Below, in pieces: positions 1 to 7,303 of a DNA stretch of 10,875 nt. The DNA comes from Kiloniellales bacterium (GTDB taxonomy: Bacteria > Pseudomonadota > Alphaproteobacteria > Kiloniellales > JAKSBE01). Location of the stretch: contig JASJAL010000196.1 in NCBI GenBank assembly GCA_030067055.1, positions 1 through 10,875 on the forward strand, given 5' to 3'. Made by a program: the position numbers and the translations under genes. The notes below the pieces were generated by a model that had not been told where the DNA came from, ran no database searches, and saw nothing but the letters and a program-made list of their open reading frames with translations. The stretch's first letter is position 1, and the number at the start of each line of letters is the position of its first letter.

Positions 1-960
1 GCGGCCGGCTTCCTCGACCAGGGCCAGACGCGCCTCGATGGCGTCCCAGATCTGGCCCTCCAGGCAGACCTCGTCGAAGCGGTCGATCTCCTGCAGGCCG
101 GTGGGCGAGGTGACGTTGATTTCGGTCAGGTAGTCGCCGATCACGTCGATGCCGACGAAGACCAGGCCGCGCTCGGCGAGGGTCGGGCCGAGGCGGGCGC
201 AGATCTCCTGCTCGCGCGGGGTCAGATCCGACTTCTCGGCCCGGCCGCCGACGTGCAGGTTGGCACGGGCTTCGCCGGCCGGAGGCACCCGGTTGACCGC
301 GCCGACCGGCTCGCCGTCGATCAGGATGATGCGCTTGTCGCCTTGGCGGATCTCCGGCAGGTAGCGCTGGACCATGATCGGCTCACGGTAGATCCGGGTG
401 AACATCTCTAAGAGGGCGTTGAGGTTGTCGTCCTCGGGCCGGATGTGGAAGACGTCGGCACCGCCGTTGCCGAACAGCGGCTTGATCACAATGTCGCCCT
501 GCTCGGCGCGGAAGTCGAGGATCTCCTCCCGACGGCTGCTGATCAGGGTCGGTGGCATGAGATCCGGGAAGTTGGTGACGAAAAGCTTCTCCGGCGCGTT
601 GCGGACCTCGGCCGGGTCGTTGACCACCAGGGGCCGCGGGTGCAGGTGCTCCAGCAGGTGGGTGGTGGTGATGTAGGCCATGTCGAAGGGCGGGTCCTGG
701 CGCAGCAGCACCACGTCGATCCCGCGCAGGTCAAGGCGTTCCTCGGGCCCCAGGGTGAAGTGATCGCCCTTCTTGCGGCGGACCTCCAGCGGGCGGGCCC
801 GGGCGCGCACCGTGCCGGCCTCGAAGGCCAGGTCCTGGGGCAGATAGTGATAGACCTTGTGCCCCCGGTTCTGCGCCTCGAGGGCCAGGACGAAGGTGGA
901 GTCGGCATCGATGTCGATACCCTCCAGGGGATCCATCTGAAAGGCGACGCGAAGGCTCAT
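1..960 (-). CDS. gshB: Glutathione synthetase (3' end cut by window edge)
   Basis: Joins gamma-glutamylcysteine and glycine with ATP hydrolysis, the second step of cytoplasmic glutathione synthesis. Translating leftward from the ATG at 958-960 gives 320 residues to the window edge without a stop. GshB proteins are about 315-320 residues, so only the last few residues can be missing. The N-terminal substrate domain begins [15 protein letters not shown]. The ATP-grasp region shows [16 protein letters not shown] (about 156-171) and the late metal/ATP-binding segment [18 protein letters not shown] (about 278-295), both typical of prokaryotic GshB. It is the last visible gene of the minus-strand yraN/BON/SirB1/gshB group, 88 bases after the SirB1 stop. 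An AGGAAA lies about 12 bases before the ATG, a weak ribosome binding site. The family assignment is secure. Confidence 0.96.
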   Translation of the reverse strand, partial: MSLRVAFQMDPLEGIDIDADSTFVLALEAQNRGHKVYHYLPQDLAFEAGTVRARARPLEVRRKKGDHFTLGPEERLDLRGIDVVLLRQDPPFDMAYITTTHLLEHLHPRPLVVNDPAEVRNAPEKLFVTNFPDLMPPTLISSRREEILDFRAEQGDIVIKPLFGNGGADVFHIRPEDDNLNALLEMFTRIYREPIMVQRYLPEIRQGDKRIILIDGEPVGAVNRVPPAGEARANLHVGGRAEKSDLTPREQEICARLGPTLAERGLVFVGIDVIGDYLTEINVTSPTGLQEIDRFDEVCLEGQIWDAIEARLALVEEAGR

Positions 961-1048
961 GGCCGGCTGGGTTTCCTGGCTCCGATCGGGTGGGGACTAT
1001 AACGCCTTCCGGCCGTGAGGTCTCGGCAAAGGACAGGGGTACCGGGCC

Positions 1049-1915
1049 TCAGTTGAGCTTGCGGCGCAGCTGCTGCAGCAGGCCCAGGACCTCGGCCCGG
1101 CGCGGGTCGTGGTTGCCCAGCTGGAGGAAGTTGTCGAGGGCGAGGATGGCGCCGCGCAGGCTGCCCAGCCGGGCCTGGGTGAGGCCGAGGTCGCACCAGA
1201 GCTCGGGCGAGGCCGGTGCGAACATCAGCATGGCCTCCATGACCGTCACCGCCCGCTCCAGGTCCTCGGCCTGCAAGAGGCGTTGCTTGATGTTGTTCTG
1301 CAGGCGCAGCAGGACGCCCCGGTTGCCGATCTCGGCATAGTGCTCGGGGCCCAGCTCGACCTCCGGGCCCAGGGCGAACTTCAGCAAGTCGCGCAGGTCG
1401 CGGGTGTCGCAAAGCCGGCCCTGATGGAAGGGGTCGAGGATCAGGCGCTCGCCGTGCAGCTCGAGGCGGATCAGGAAATGGCCTGGGAAGTTGAGGGCCG
1501 CCGCCTGCCAGCCCTGGGCCCGGGCCGCGTGCAGGAACAGGATGCCCAGCGCGACCGGCAAGCCGCGGCGCCGGTCGATAACCCGCATCAGGTTGGCGTT
1601 CTGCAGGTCGTCGTAGGTCGTCCCGTCGCCTTCGTAGCGATAGCGCTCGACCAGAACCTCGCGCAGCGCCGCGGCCCGCGCCTCCAGCGAGTCCTCCGCG
1701 CCCAGCTCTTCGGCGGCCGCCGCGGTGTCGCGGGTCAGCAGCGAAAGATGGTGACGGTAGCGGCCGAGATCTTGGCCCGGTCGCTCGAGGTCGGCCAGCA
1801 GTAGCGCCGCCTCGGCCAGGTCGATCTCCTCCTCGGCCAGGCCGCCCAGGCGGCGCAGCTCGCCCTGAGGGTCGCGGGCGATGCCCGGATCTTCACGTCC
1901 AGCGTCGGTCTTCAG
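1049..1915 (-). CDS. SirB1-family transglutaminase-like/TPR protein, probable CTG start
   Basis: The family is a Transglut_core2 domain followed by a TPR-like tail; its biochemical role is unsettled. From the proposed start the product is 288 residues, close to E. coli SirB1 (about 269). The core holds YDDLQNANLMRVIDRRRGLP, then a FPGHFLIRLE segment and LILDPFHQGR; the last 90 residues are helical and TPR-like. The first in-frame ATG (1586-1588) falls inside the conserved core at about residue 110, so it cannot be the true start. No in-frame ATG, GTG or TTG exists between it and the upstream gene. CTG at 1913-1915 overlaps the TGA of the BON gene (CTGA) and has GGAGG at 1923-1927 with a 7-base gap, so it is the best start. 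A frameshift near the 5' end, joining an out-of-frame GTG at 1894-1896, is the alternative. Confidence 0.85.
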   Translation of the reverse strand: MKTDAGREDPGIARDPQGELRRLGGLAEEEIDLAEAALLLADLERPGQDLGRYRHHLSLLTRDTAAAAEELGAEDSLEARAAALREVLVERYRYEGDGTTYDDLQNANLMRVIDRRRGLPVALGILFLHAARAQGWQAAALNFPGHFLIRLELHGERLILDPFHQGRLCDTRDLRDLLKFALGPEVELGPEHYAEIGNRGVLLRLQNNIKQRLLQAEDLERAVTVMEAMLMFAPASPELWCDLGLTQARLGSLRGAILALDNFLQLGNHDPRRAEVLGLLQQLRRKLN

Positions 1916-2541
1916 GTCTCGTCCTCCGGCTCGGGCTCCTTGACCCTTACGTAATTGCGGACCCGTCGGACGTACTCGATGTTGCGGGCGTGATCGATGA
2001 CCCGGTCGAGCTCGTCCTGGCTCCTGGCAACGCCCATAAGAAAGATGGTCTGGTTCACCGTTTCGATCGAGTAGTTGATCGAGCGAATGTCCTGGTCCAC
2101 CAGCATGGTCGAGCGCAGCTCGGTCGAAATCTGGGCATCTCGGCTGTAATTGGCGAAGCCCGACTTGTCGGAAATCTCGATTTCGTTGATCACCTCCTTA
2201 ACCCCGTCGACTTGCCAGCAGAGCCGTACCGCCTTGAGGCGCAGTTCGGGGTCCTCGACCGAGCCGGTCAGGAGCACCCGACGCTCCTGAACCTGAAGCT
2301 CGATATCGTGGAGCAGGTCCTCGTCGGTCTCCAGCCAGAGCCCGTTGATCTCGGCGCGGATCCGCACGTCGTCCGCGGCGGCGGAGACGCCCTTCTCCTG
2401 GGCCACGGCAACGCCCACGGCGGCGCCTGCGCCGGCGGCGATCGCGATCGGCGCGCAGGCCGAGGGGTTCAGCCCGGCCAGCGCCGCCAGCAGCGCCGCC
2501 AGGCGGAGGACTCGGGTGGAGCGGTGCATGACAGGAAACAT
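1912..2541 (-). CDS. Two-BON-domain lipoprotein, DolP/YraP-like
   Basis: A predicted 209-residue envelope lipoprotein. The ATG at 2539-2541 has AGGAGGAG upstream at good spacing; a second Met four residues in is possible. The n-region HRSTRVLR and a hydrophobic stretch (12-24) lead to PSAC with Cys29, a weak but plausible lipobox because Pro is unusual at -3. A Gly/Ala-rich segment follows (31-48). BON domain 1 spans about 57-123 with RVLLTGSVEDPELRLKAVRL; BON domain 2 spans about 133-200 with IRSINYSIETVNQTIFLMGVA and a NIEYVRRVRNYV ending. E. coli DolP (YraP) has the same two-BON lipoprotein layout and also sits near yraN and lpoA; it binds anionic phospholipid and supports outer-membrane integrity. 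Orthology is inferred from domain layout and neighbourhood. The tail EPEPEDET is acidic and its stop overlaps the next gene. Confidence 0.88.
   Translation of the reverse strand: MFPVMHRSTRVLRLAALLAALAGLNPSACAPIAIAAGAGAAVGVAVAQEKGVSAAADDVRIRAEINGLWLETDEDLLHDIELQVQERRVLLTGSVEDPELRLKAVRLCWQVDGVKEVINEIEISDKSGFANYSRDAQISTELRSTMLVDQDIRSINYSIETVNQTIFLMGVARSQDELDRVIDHARNIEYVRRVRNYVRVKEPEPEDET
1913..1927 (-). promoter_or_regulatory. Ribosome binding site and CTG start overlapping the BON-gene stop
   Basis: On the minus strand GGAGG (1923-1927) is followed by seven bases and then CTGA, in which CTG would start the SirB1-family gene and TGA ends the BON lipoprotein gene. The geometry is that of a translationally coupled ATGA junction with C in place of A. 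The GGAGG also encodes part of the acidic BON tail, so it could be coincidental. Confidence 0.5.
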
Positions 2542-2621
2542 GCCAGGTTCTCCTCCTGTCGGTTGGGAAGGCGGTCCCGAAGGCCAGGAGTCGGCCCGGG
2601 ACGCATCGATCTCATGACCCG

Positions 2622-3002
2622 CTAAATAGACCCGCCGCCCGCCGGTCGCCAAGCATCTATTATGTGACGCGGCCAGCGCCGCGGGACGATGAGCATCAGG
2701 TCGAAGCGCAGGCGCAGGGCGGACAACTCCGGGTGGCGCTGAAGATAGGCCAGGGCGGCGCGCTCGATCCGCTGGCGCTGGCGCGGCTGAAGGGCGTCGG
2801 CGGCGCTGCCGGCGTCGGCGCGCGCCTTGACTTCGACCATCGCCAGCACGCTTCCGCGCCTGGCAACCAGGTCGACCTCGCCCTGCGCCACGCGGAATCG
2901 CCGGGCGACGATACGGTAGCCCGTCAGCCGCAACCGCCAGGCTGCCAAGGCCTCGGCCCAGCGGCCCCAGAGCTCCGCGCCCCTGCGGTTTCGCTTCGCC
3001 AT
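2622..3002 (-). CDS. yraN: YraN/UPF0102 family, predicted PD-(D/E)XK nuclease-fold protein
   Basis: A 126-residue protein of the UPF0102 family. The conserved N-terminal half includes RRGAELWGRWAEALAAWRL and GYRIVARRFR. The nuclease-fold residues are visible as G41-E42-V43-D44 followed by V56-E57-V58-K59. A basic helix RQRQRIERAALAYL and the FDLMLIVPRRWPRHIIDAW end also match. Family members resemble endonucleases but no clear cellular function is established. The start at 3000-3002 (MAKRNRRG) fits the usual family length; an in-frame ATG at 3021-3023 would add seven residues and neither has a strong ribosome binding site. The gene heads the minus-strand group, 80 bases before the BON lipoprotein, and diverges from the LpoA-like gene. 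Confidence 0.92.
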   Translation of the reverse strand: MAKRNRRGAELWGRWAEALAAWRLRLTGYRIVARRFRVAQGEVDLVARRGSVLAMVEVKARADAGSAADALQPRQRQRIERAALAYLQRHPELSALRLRFDLMLIVPRRWPRHIIDAWRPAGGGSI

Positions 3003-3166
3003 CACGCCACCATCTTGCCACATTGAAAGGCTTCTGTGCCCCCGCCGAAGCGCGTCTTCCGGGCGGTAAGGCGGTGATTTACTTGCCGCCTCGCGGGCGT
3101 TAGGTTTTTCGTCGGTCCGGGCCCGGGCACGGACCGTCCCGAGGGCCGCATGCTGGGTCACGAGCC
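3003..3166. other. Divergent intergenic spacer between yraN and the lpoA-like gene
   Basis: This 164-base spacer should hold the promoters of both flanking genes. The only plus-strand candidate I can offer is TTTACT at 3076-3081, 17 bases, then TAGGTT, which matches sigma-70 poorly. No clear minus-strand promoter is visible. In E. coli the gene divergent to lpoA is rsmI (yraL); no trace of an rsmI reading frame fits in this space. Confidence 0.35.
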
Positions 3167-4585
3167 TTGAATCTGATCACGCCACTTCGACGTCGCTCCG
3201 CGGGAGTGCTTGCCGTCCTCGCCCTGGTTCTGGCGGGCTGCGGGAGCGGTAAAAGCGGCGACCCGGCACCGCCGCCCGGGTCGACGGCCGAGCCGGTGCT
3301 CGGTTCGGCACAGCCGCAGCTTTCCCTCGAGCTGCCGGAGACCGGCGCGGGCGCCGTCGGACGCGGACCCCTGACCAGCGGCATCGACGTCTCTCCGATC
3401 CTTTCGGACGGCGCCTCGAGGAAAACCCGTATCGGCCTCCTGCTGCCGCTCAGCGGCCCCAAGGCGCCGCTGGGCACGGCCCTGCTGAACGCGGCTCAGC
3501 TGGCGCTGTTCGATTCCCGTCAGACCGGGGTCGGACTGATCATCCGCGACACCAAGGGGACGCCGGCGGGCGCCCAGGCCGCGGCGATATCGGCCCTGGA
3601 CGAAGGCGCGGCCCTGCTGGTCGGACCCTTCTTCGCGACCTCGGTCGCGGCGGCGGCGCCCCAGGCGCGGGCGCGCCAGGTCGTGGTGCTCGCCTTCTCC
3701 AACGATCCGGCGGTGGCCGGCAATGGCGTCTATCTGATGGGGCTGCCGCCGGCGGCCCAGGTCGACCGCGTGGTCGCCTACGCCAGCAAGCAGGGCCTGC
3801 GCCGCTTCGCCGTGCTGGCGCCGCGGTCGCGCTACGGCAACGCGGTCGTGGCCGCGCTCTCCGCCGCGGTCGCGCGCAACGGCGCCGAGCTGACCAAGGT
3901 CGGGTTCTTCGATCCGGCGGAGCGCGATGTCTCGGCCGCGGTGCGCCAGATCTCCGACTATGATCAGCGCCGCCTCGCGCTGGAGCGCCAGAAGAAGGAC
4001 CTGGAAGGCAAGACCGAAGGTGAGGCAGAGCCCGAGCCCGAGGTGGCCGAGCAGCTCGAACAGCTCGAGACCCTCGATACGCTGGGCGAACCCAACTTCG
4101 ACGCGGTTCTGCTGCCGCTCGGCGGCATCCGGCTGCAAACCATCGCGCCGCTGCTGCCCTTCTACGACGTCGATCCGAAGAAGGTCCGCTTCCTCGGTAC
4201 CAACCTCTGGGACGACGTCAAGCTGTCGCGGGAGCGCTCGCTGGTCGGCGGCTGGTTCGCGGCGCCGCCACCGAGCTCCTGGGAAGGCTTCCGGACCCGC
4301 TATCTGGAGACCTACGGCAGCCAGCCGCCGCGCTTCTCCTCCCTGGCCTACGACGCCACCGCCCTCGCGGTGCTGCTGATCACGCGGCCCGAGGCCCAGG
4401 GCAATCCCGCCGGCTTCGCCGGCCGGCAGATCACCCAGCCCAGCGGCTTTTCGGGAATCGACGGGATCCTGCGCTTCCTGCCCAACGGCCTGGCCGAGCG
4501 CGGCCTGGCGGTGATGGAGATGCGCCCCGGCGAGCTGGAAGTGGTCGACCCCGCTCCGCAGAGTTTCCAGCGCCTGGTGAACTAA
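3167..4585 (+). CDS. LpoA-like penicillin-binding protein activator, periplasmic-binding-fold lipoprotein
   Basis: A 472-residue predicted lipoprotein. The TTG at 3167 gives a good signal peptide: MNLITPLRRR, a hydrophobic core, and the lipobox LAGC with Cys25. The next start, a GTG at 3206, would delete the basic n-region. No upstream in-frame start exists and the ribosome binding site is weak. A Pro/Ser/Ala-rich linker (26-85) precedes a type-I periplasmic-binding fold, opening with TRIGLLLPLSGPKAPLGTAL (about 87-106) and running nearly to the end. A charged, Glu-rich insert (about 266-305; LERQKKDLEGKTEGEAE, then a Gln/Leu/Glu helix) interrupts the fold. The E. coli homologue LpoA activates PBP1A from the outer membrane. 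The sequence is also related to Leu/Ile/Val-binding proteins, but the lipobox and the yraN/BON neighbours favour the PBP-activator assignment. Confidence 0.85.
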   Translation: MNLITPLRRRSAGVLAVLALVLAGCGSGKSGDPAPPPGSTAEPVLGSAQPQLSLELPETGAGAVGRGPLTSGIDVSPILSDGASRKTRIGLLLPLSGPKAPLGTALLNAAQLALFDSRQTGVGLIIRDTKGTPAGAQAAAISALDEGAALLVGPFFATSVAAAAPQARARQVVVLAFSNDPAVAGNGVYLMGLPPAAQVDRVVAYASKQGLRRFAVLAPRSRYGNAVVAALSAAVARNGAELTKVGFFDPAERDVSAAVRQISDYDQRRLALERQKKDLEGKTEGEAEPEPEVAEQLEQLETLDTLGEPNFDAVLLPLGGIRLQTIAPLLPFYDVDPKKVRFLGTNLWDDVKLSRERSLVGGWFAAPPPSSWEGFRTRYLETYGSQPPRFSSLAYDATALAVLLITRPEAQGNPAGFAGRQITQPSGFSGIDGILRFLPNGLAERGLAVMEMRPGELEVVDPAPQSFQRLVN

Positions 4586-5793
4586 GCGCTCGCGGCAGCG
4601 GGCAGCGTCGCCCTCTCAAGAACATGCCGGATCAGGGCGTCGAGGCGCCTGCGGCCGGCCGGCGTTGCGCGCAGGCCCCGCGCGTCGAACGCGAGGTAGC
4701 CGGCCTCGACCGCGCTGGCGATCCGGTCGCGGTCGAAGATCTCCTCCGGCTCGGCGGCGAGCTCGCGGCGAAAGCCGGCGCGCGGGATCCCGGTGCTCAG
4801 TCGCAGCCCCATCATCACCATCTCGGCCAGGCGCAGCTCGCGGTCCAGGACCGCCTCCTCGCGCGTGCCGTGCCCCTGGGTCTCGACCAGGTTCAGCCAA
4901 GCCTCCGGGGCGCGGTGCCGGCGCGTCGCCAGCTTCCGGCCGGTGCGGGTGATCCGGCCGTGGGCGCCCGGACCGACCCCCAGGTAGTCGCCATAGCGCC
5001 AGTAGGTCAGGTTATGCCGGCCCGCCTGGCCCGGTCGGGCGTGATTCGAGACTTCGTAGGCCGGCATGCCGGCCGCCTCCAGCACCTCCTGGGTCGAGTC
5101 GAAGAGGGCCGCGGCGCTCTCTTCGTCGGGAACCACCAGCTCACCGCGGCGCTGCGCGGCATGAAAAGCGGTGCCGGGCTCGATGGTCAGCTGGTAGACC
5201 GAGAGGTGATCCGGCGCCTCCGCGAGAGCGCGGCCCAGCTCGGCGCGCCACGCGGCGACATCCTGTCCGGGGCGGGCGTAGATCAGGTCGAAGGAGACCC
5301 GCGGAAAGACCTGGCGGGCTAGACGCAGGGCGGCCAACGCCTCGGCGGCGCCGTGTTGGCGCCCCAGGGCACGCAGCGCATCGTCACCCAGGGCCTGGAC
5401 GCCGAGCGACAGGCGGTTGACCCCGGCCGCCCGGAAGCCGCGGAAGGCCCCGGCCTCGGCCGAGGTCGGGTTGGCTTCCAGGGTGATCTCGGCGTCGGGA
5501 TCCAGGCGCCAGAGGCTCGCCGCGCGCTCGATCACCGCCGCCGCGGTCTCGGGTGCCATCAGCGAGGGCGTGCCGCCGCCGAAGAAGATCGAGGTCAGCC
5601 GCCGCCCTTCGCTGCCGGCCGCGGCGTGCTCCAGCTCGCGGAGCAGGGCGGCGCGCCAGCGGTCCTGCTCGATGGACTCGCGGACGTGGCTGTTGAAGTC
5701 GCAGTAGGGGCACTTGGACAGGCAGAAAGGCCAGTGGACGTAGAGCCCGAAGCCCGGGTCCTCCGCGCTGGCCCGGGTCCCGCCGTCAGCCAT
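4582..5793 (-). CDS. hemW: Radical SAM heme chaperone HemW
   Basis: A 403-residue HemW-type protein, formerly annotated as oxygen-independent coproporphyrinogen III oxidase-like. It carries the radical SAM cluster C24-x3-C28-x2-C31 (CLSKCPYC), a GGGTPS motif at 72-77, and [20 protein letters not shown], which contains the HNxxYW motif (260-265) associated with heme binding in HemW and used to separate it from true HemN. The C-terminal HemN_C region (about 315-395) is present and full length. The family binds heme covalently and delivers it to respiratory proteins; it lacks coproporphyrinogen oxidase activity where tested. The ATG at 5791-5793 overlaps the 3' end of rdgB by 8 bases, suggesting coupled translation. 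The TAG stop overlaps the convergent lpoA-like TAA. Confidence 0.94.
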   Translation of the reverse strand: MADGGTRASAEDPGFGLYVHWPFCLSKCPYCDFNSHVRESIEQDRWRAALLRELEHAAAGSEGRRLTSIFFGGGTPSLMAPETAAAVIERAASLWRLDPDAEITLEANPTSAEAGAFRGFRAAGVNRLSLGVQALGDDALRALGRQHGAAEALAALRLARQVFPRVSFDLIYARPGQDVAAWRAELGRALAEAPDHLSVYQLTIEPGTAFHAAQRRGELVVPDEESAAALFDSTQEVLEAAGMPAYEVSNHARPGQAGRHNLTYWRYGDYLGVGPGAHGRITRTGRKLATRRHRAPEAWLNLVETQGHGTREEAVLDRELRLAEMVMMGLRLSTGIPRAGFRRELAAEPEEIFDRDRIASAVEAGYLAFDARGLRATPAGRRRLDALIRHVLERATLPAAASA

Positions 5794-6394
5794 CGGGATC
5801 CCCGAAGACCGCCGGCACCAGCTTGGCGAAGGCGTGGGAGCGGTGATCGATCCGGTGCTTCTTGGCCGGGGCCATCTCGCCGAAGGTGATCTCGTGGCCC
5901 TCGGGCCGGAAGATCGGGTCGTAGCCGAAGCCCTGGTCGCCGCGCGGCGGCCAGACCAGGTTGCCGGCGCAACGACCTTCGAAGCTCACAACCCCGTCCT
6001 CCGGCCAGGCGAGACAAAGTACGCAGACGAAGGCGGCGCTGCGATCGCTCTTGCCGGCCAGCTCGCGCTCGACCCGCTCCATGGCGATGCGGAAGTCCCG
6101 CTCCGGCCCGGCCCAGCGCGCCGAATAGATCCCGGGCGCCCCCTCCAGGGCCGCAACTTCCAGGCCGGAATCGTCGGCCAGGGCGGGCTGCCCGACGGCC
6201 TCGGCGGCGGCCCGGGCCTTGAGCACGGCGTTCTCGACGAAGTCGCTGCCGGTCTCCTCGGGCTCGGGTAGGCCGAGCTCGCCCGCCGAGACCGCCTCGA
6301 CCCCGAAGGGCGCCACGAGCTCGGCGATCTCGCGCAGCTTACCCGGGTTGTGGGAGGCGATGACCAGGCGGTCCCCGGGTCCCAGGCGTCTCAT
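5786..6394 (-). CDS. rdgB: dITP/XTP pyrophosphatase (HAM1/RdgB)
   Basis: A 202-residue house-cleaning nucleotidase that hydrolyses non-canonical purine triphosphates (dITP, ITP, XTP) to monophosphate and pyrophosphate. Diagnostic segments are all present in order: SHNPGK (14-19) for triphosphate binding, [14 protein letters not shown] (47-60), ADDSGLEV (73-80) with the catalytic Asp75, GIYSARWAG (88-96), GFGYDPIF (155-162) and DHRSHAF (183-189) near the end. Length is normal for the family. It starts 21 bases after rph stops and overlaps hemW by 8 bases, so the three genes are very likely co-transcribed. The ATG at 6392-6394 is chosen because the next codons reach the conserved [10 protein letters not shown] strand directly. 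Confidence 0.96.
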   Translation of the reverse strand: MRRLGPGDRLVIASHNPGKLREIAELVAPFGVEAVSAGELGLPEPEETGSDFVENAVLKARAAAEAVGQPALADDSGLEVAALEGAPGIYSARWAGPERDFRIAMERVERELAGKSDRSAAFVCVLCLAWPEDGVVSFEGRCAGNLVWPPRGDQGFGYDPIFRPEGHEITFGEMAPAKKHRIDHRSHAFAKLVPAVFGDPDG

Positions 6395-6415
6395 CTTTCG
6401 CCCTCGTCTCGGCGC

Positions 6416-7132
6416 CTAGAGCGCCAGGATCGCGCGCTGCCGGGCGACCAGGTCGTCGATTCCACGGCGCGCCAGGACCAGCAACTCGTCGAACTGCGTC
6501 TGGTCGAAGGGATCGGCCTCGGCGGTCGCCTGGATCTCGACGATCCCGCCCTTGCCAGTCATGACGAAGTTGGCATCGGCCTCAGCCGCGCTGTCCTCGT
6601 CGTAATCCAGGTCGAGGACGCTTGCGCCCTTGTAGAGGCCGCAGGAGACCGCGGCGACCTGGTCGATCAGCGGTAACGCCTTGATGGCGCCCATCTCCTC
6701 CATGAAGCGGAAGGCCAGGTGCAGCGCGACGTAGCCGCCGGTGATCGCGGCCGTGCGGGTGCCGCCGTCGGCCTGGATCACGTCGCAGTCGACCTTGATG
6801 CTGCGCTCGCCGAAGCCGGTAAGGTCGGTAACCGCACGCAGCGAGCGGCCGATCAGCCGCTGGATCTCGAGGGTCCGGCCGCTCTGCCGGCCGCGGGCTG
6901 CCTCGCGGTCGCCGCGGGTGTTTGTGGCCCGGGGCAGCATGCCGTATTCGGCGGTGACCCAGCCGCGGCCGCTGCCCTTCATGAAGCGCGGCACCGAGTC
7001 CTCGACGCTGGCCAGGCAGAGCACGTGGGTATCGCCGAAGCGGACCAGGCAGGAGCCCTCGGCGTGCTTGTTGACCTCGGTCTCGAGGCTGATTTCGCGC
7101 AGTTGATCGGGCTCGCGGCCGGAGGGTCGCAT
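6416..7132 (-). CDS. rph: Ribonuclease PH
   Basis: A 238-residue phosphorolytic 3'-5' exoribonuclease acting in tRNA 3'-end maturation and RNA turnover, hexameric in characterised members. The N-terminus [16 protein letters not shown], the segment [16 protein letters not shown] (55-70), R86 in [15 protein letters not shown] and R126 in [10 protein letters not shown] mark the phosphate and RNA site. The metal-site segment [18 protein letters not shown] includes Asp180 and Asp186. No truncation is visible, unlike the well-known rph frameshift in E. coli K-12. The ATG at 7130-7132 is preceded by GAGG at suitable spacing. It heads the rph-rdgB-hemW group and is divergent to hrcA, an arrangement seen in other alphaproteobacteria. 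No convincing promoter was seen for it. Confidence 0.97.
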   Translation of the reverse strand: MRPSGREPDQLREISLETEVNKHAEGSCLVRFGDTHVLCLASVEDSVPRFMKGSGRGWVTAEYGMLPRATNTRGDREAARGRQSGRTLEIQRLIGRSLRAVTDLTGFGERSIKVDCDVIQADGGTRTAAITGGYVALHLAFRFMEEMGAIKALPLIDQVAAVSCGLYKGASVLDLDYDEDSAAEADANFVMTGKGGIVEIQATAEADPFDQTQFDELLVLARRGIDDLVARQRAILAL

Positions 7133-7229
7133 TCCTGGCGCCTCTTTCGTTAACGCTTTTCTATCCGACGGCGCGCAGGCTAGTGGAAGCCGGCCGCCCC
7201 GTCCATAGAGCCGGGCTGCATCAGCGCGC

Positions 7230-7257
7230 CCACGTTGACGCGTCCACGTTGACGCCT
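7230..7257. repeat. 14-bp tandem direct repeat at the hrcA promoter
   Basis: Two adjacent copies, CCACGTTGACGCGT (7230-7243) and CCACGTTGACGCCT (7244-7257), differ at one base. Each carries a TTGACG -35-like hexamer. The second copy supplies the -35 of the predicted hrcA promoter. It may be a duplicated promoter element, a tandem operator site, or a chance replication slip. Confidence 0.75.
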
Positions 7258-7277
7258 TGGGGGGGCGAACCTAGATT
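7249..7277 (+). promoter_or_regulatory. Predicted sigma-70-type promoter for hrcA-grpE
   Basis: TTGACG (7249-7254, five of six to consensus) is separated by 17 bases from TAGATT (7272-7277, four of six). Transcription would begin around 7283-7286, leaving a short leader before the ATG at 7304 and excluding the GTG at 7280 as the hrcA start. I saw no CIRCE-type TTAGCACTC/GAGTGCTAA inverted repeat here, so autorepression by HrcA is not supported by the sequence. Confidence 0.6.
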
Positions 7278-7303
7278 TTGTGCAGGTATTTGGCGGTGGG
7301 AAG

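Noticed and set aside
1109..1804. 231-codon plus-strand frame opposite the SirB1-family gene
   Set aside because: Shadow of the conserved SirB1 frame; its sequence has no domain and is rich in Gln/Val/Ala as expected from the antisense frame.
1912..3021. Long version of the BON lipoprotein starting at a GTG near 3021
   Set aside because: The extra N-terminus overlaps yraN in another frame and is low complexity. The ATG at 2541 has a strong ribosome binding site and directly begins a signal peptide.
3158..4138. Long minus-strand frame opposite the lpoA-like gene
   Set aside because: It is antisense to a clear lipoprotein gene, has no recognisable domain and shows the Arg/Gly/Gln-rich composition of a shadow frame.
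7148..7155. Palindrome CGTTAACG between rph and hrcA
   Set aside because: Eight bases only, with no second copy or appropriate spacing to a promoter; not enough to call an operator.
7280..7303. GTG at 7280 as the hrcA start
   Set aside because: It lies between the predicted -10 and the expected transcription start; the ATG at 7304 fits the family better.
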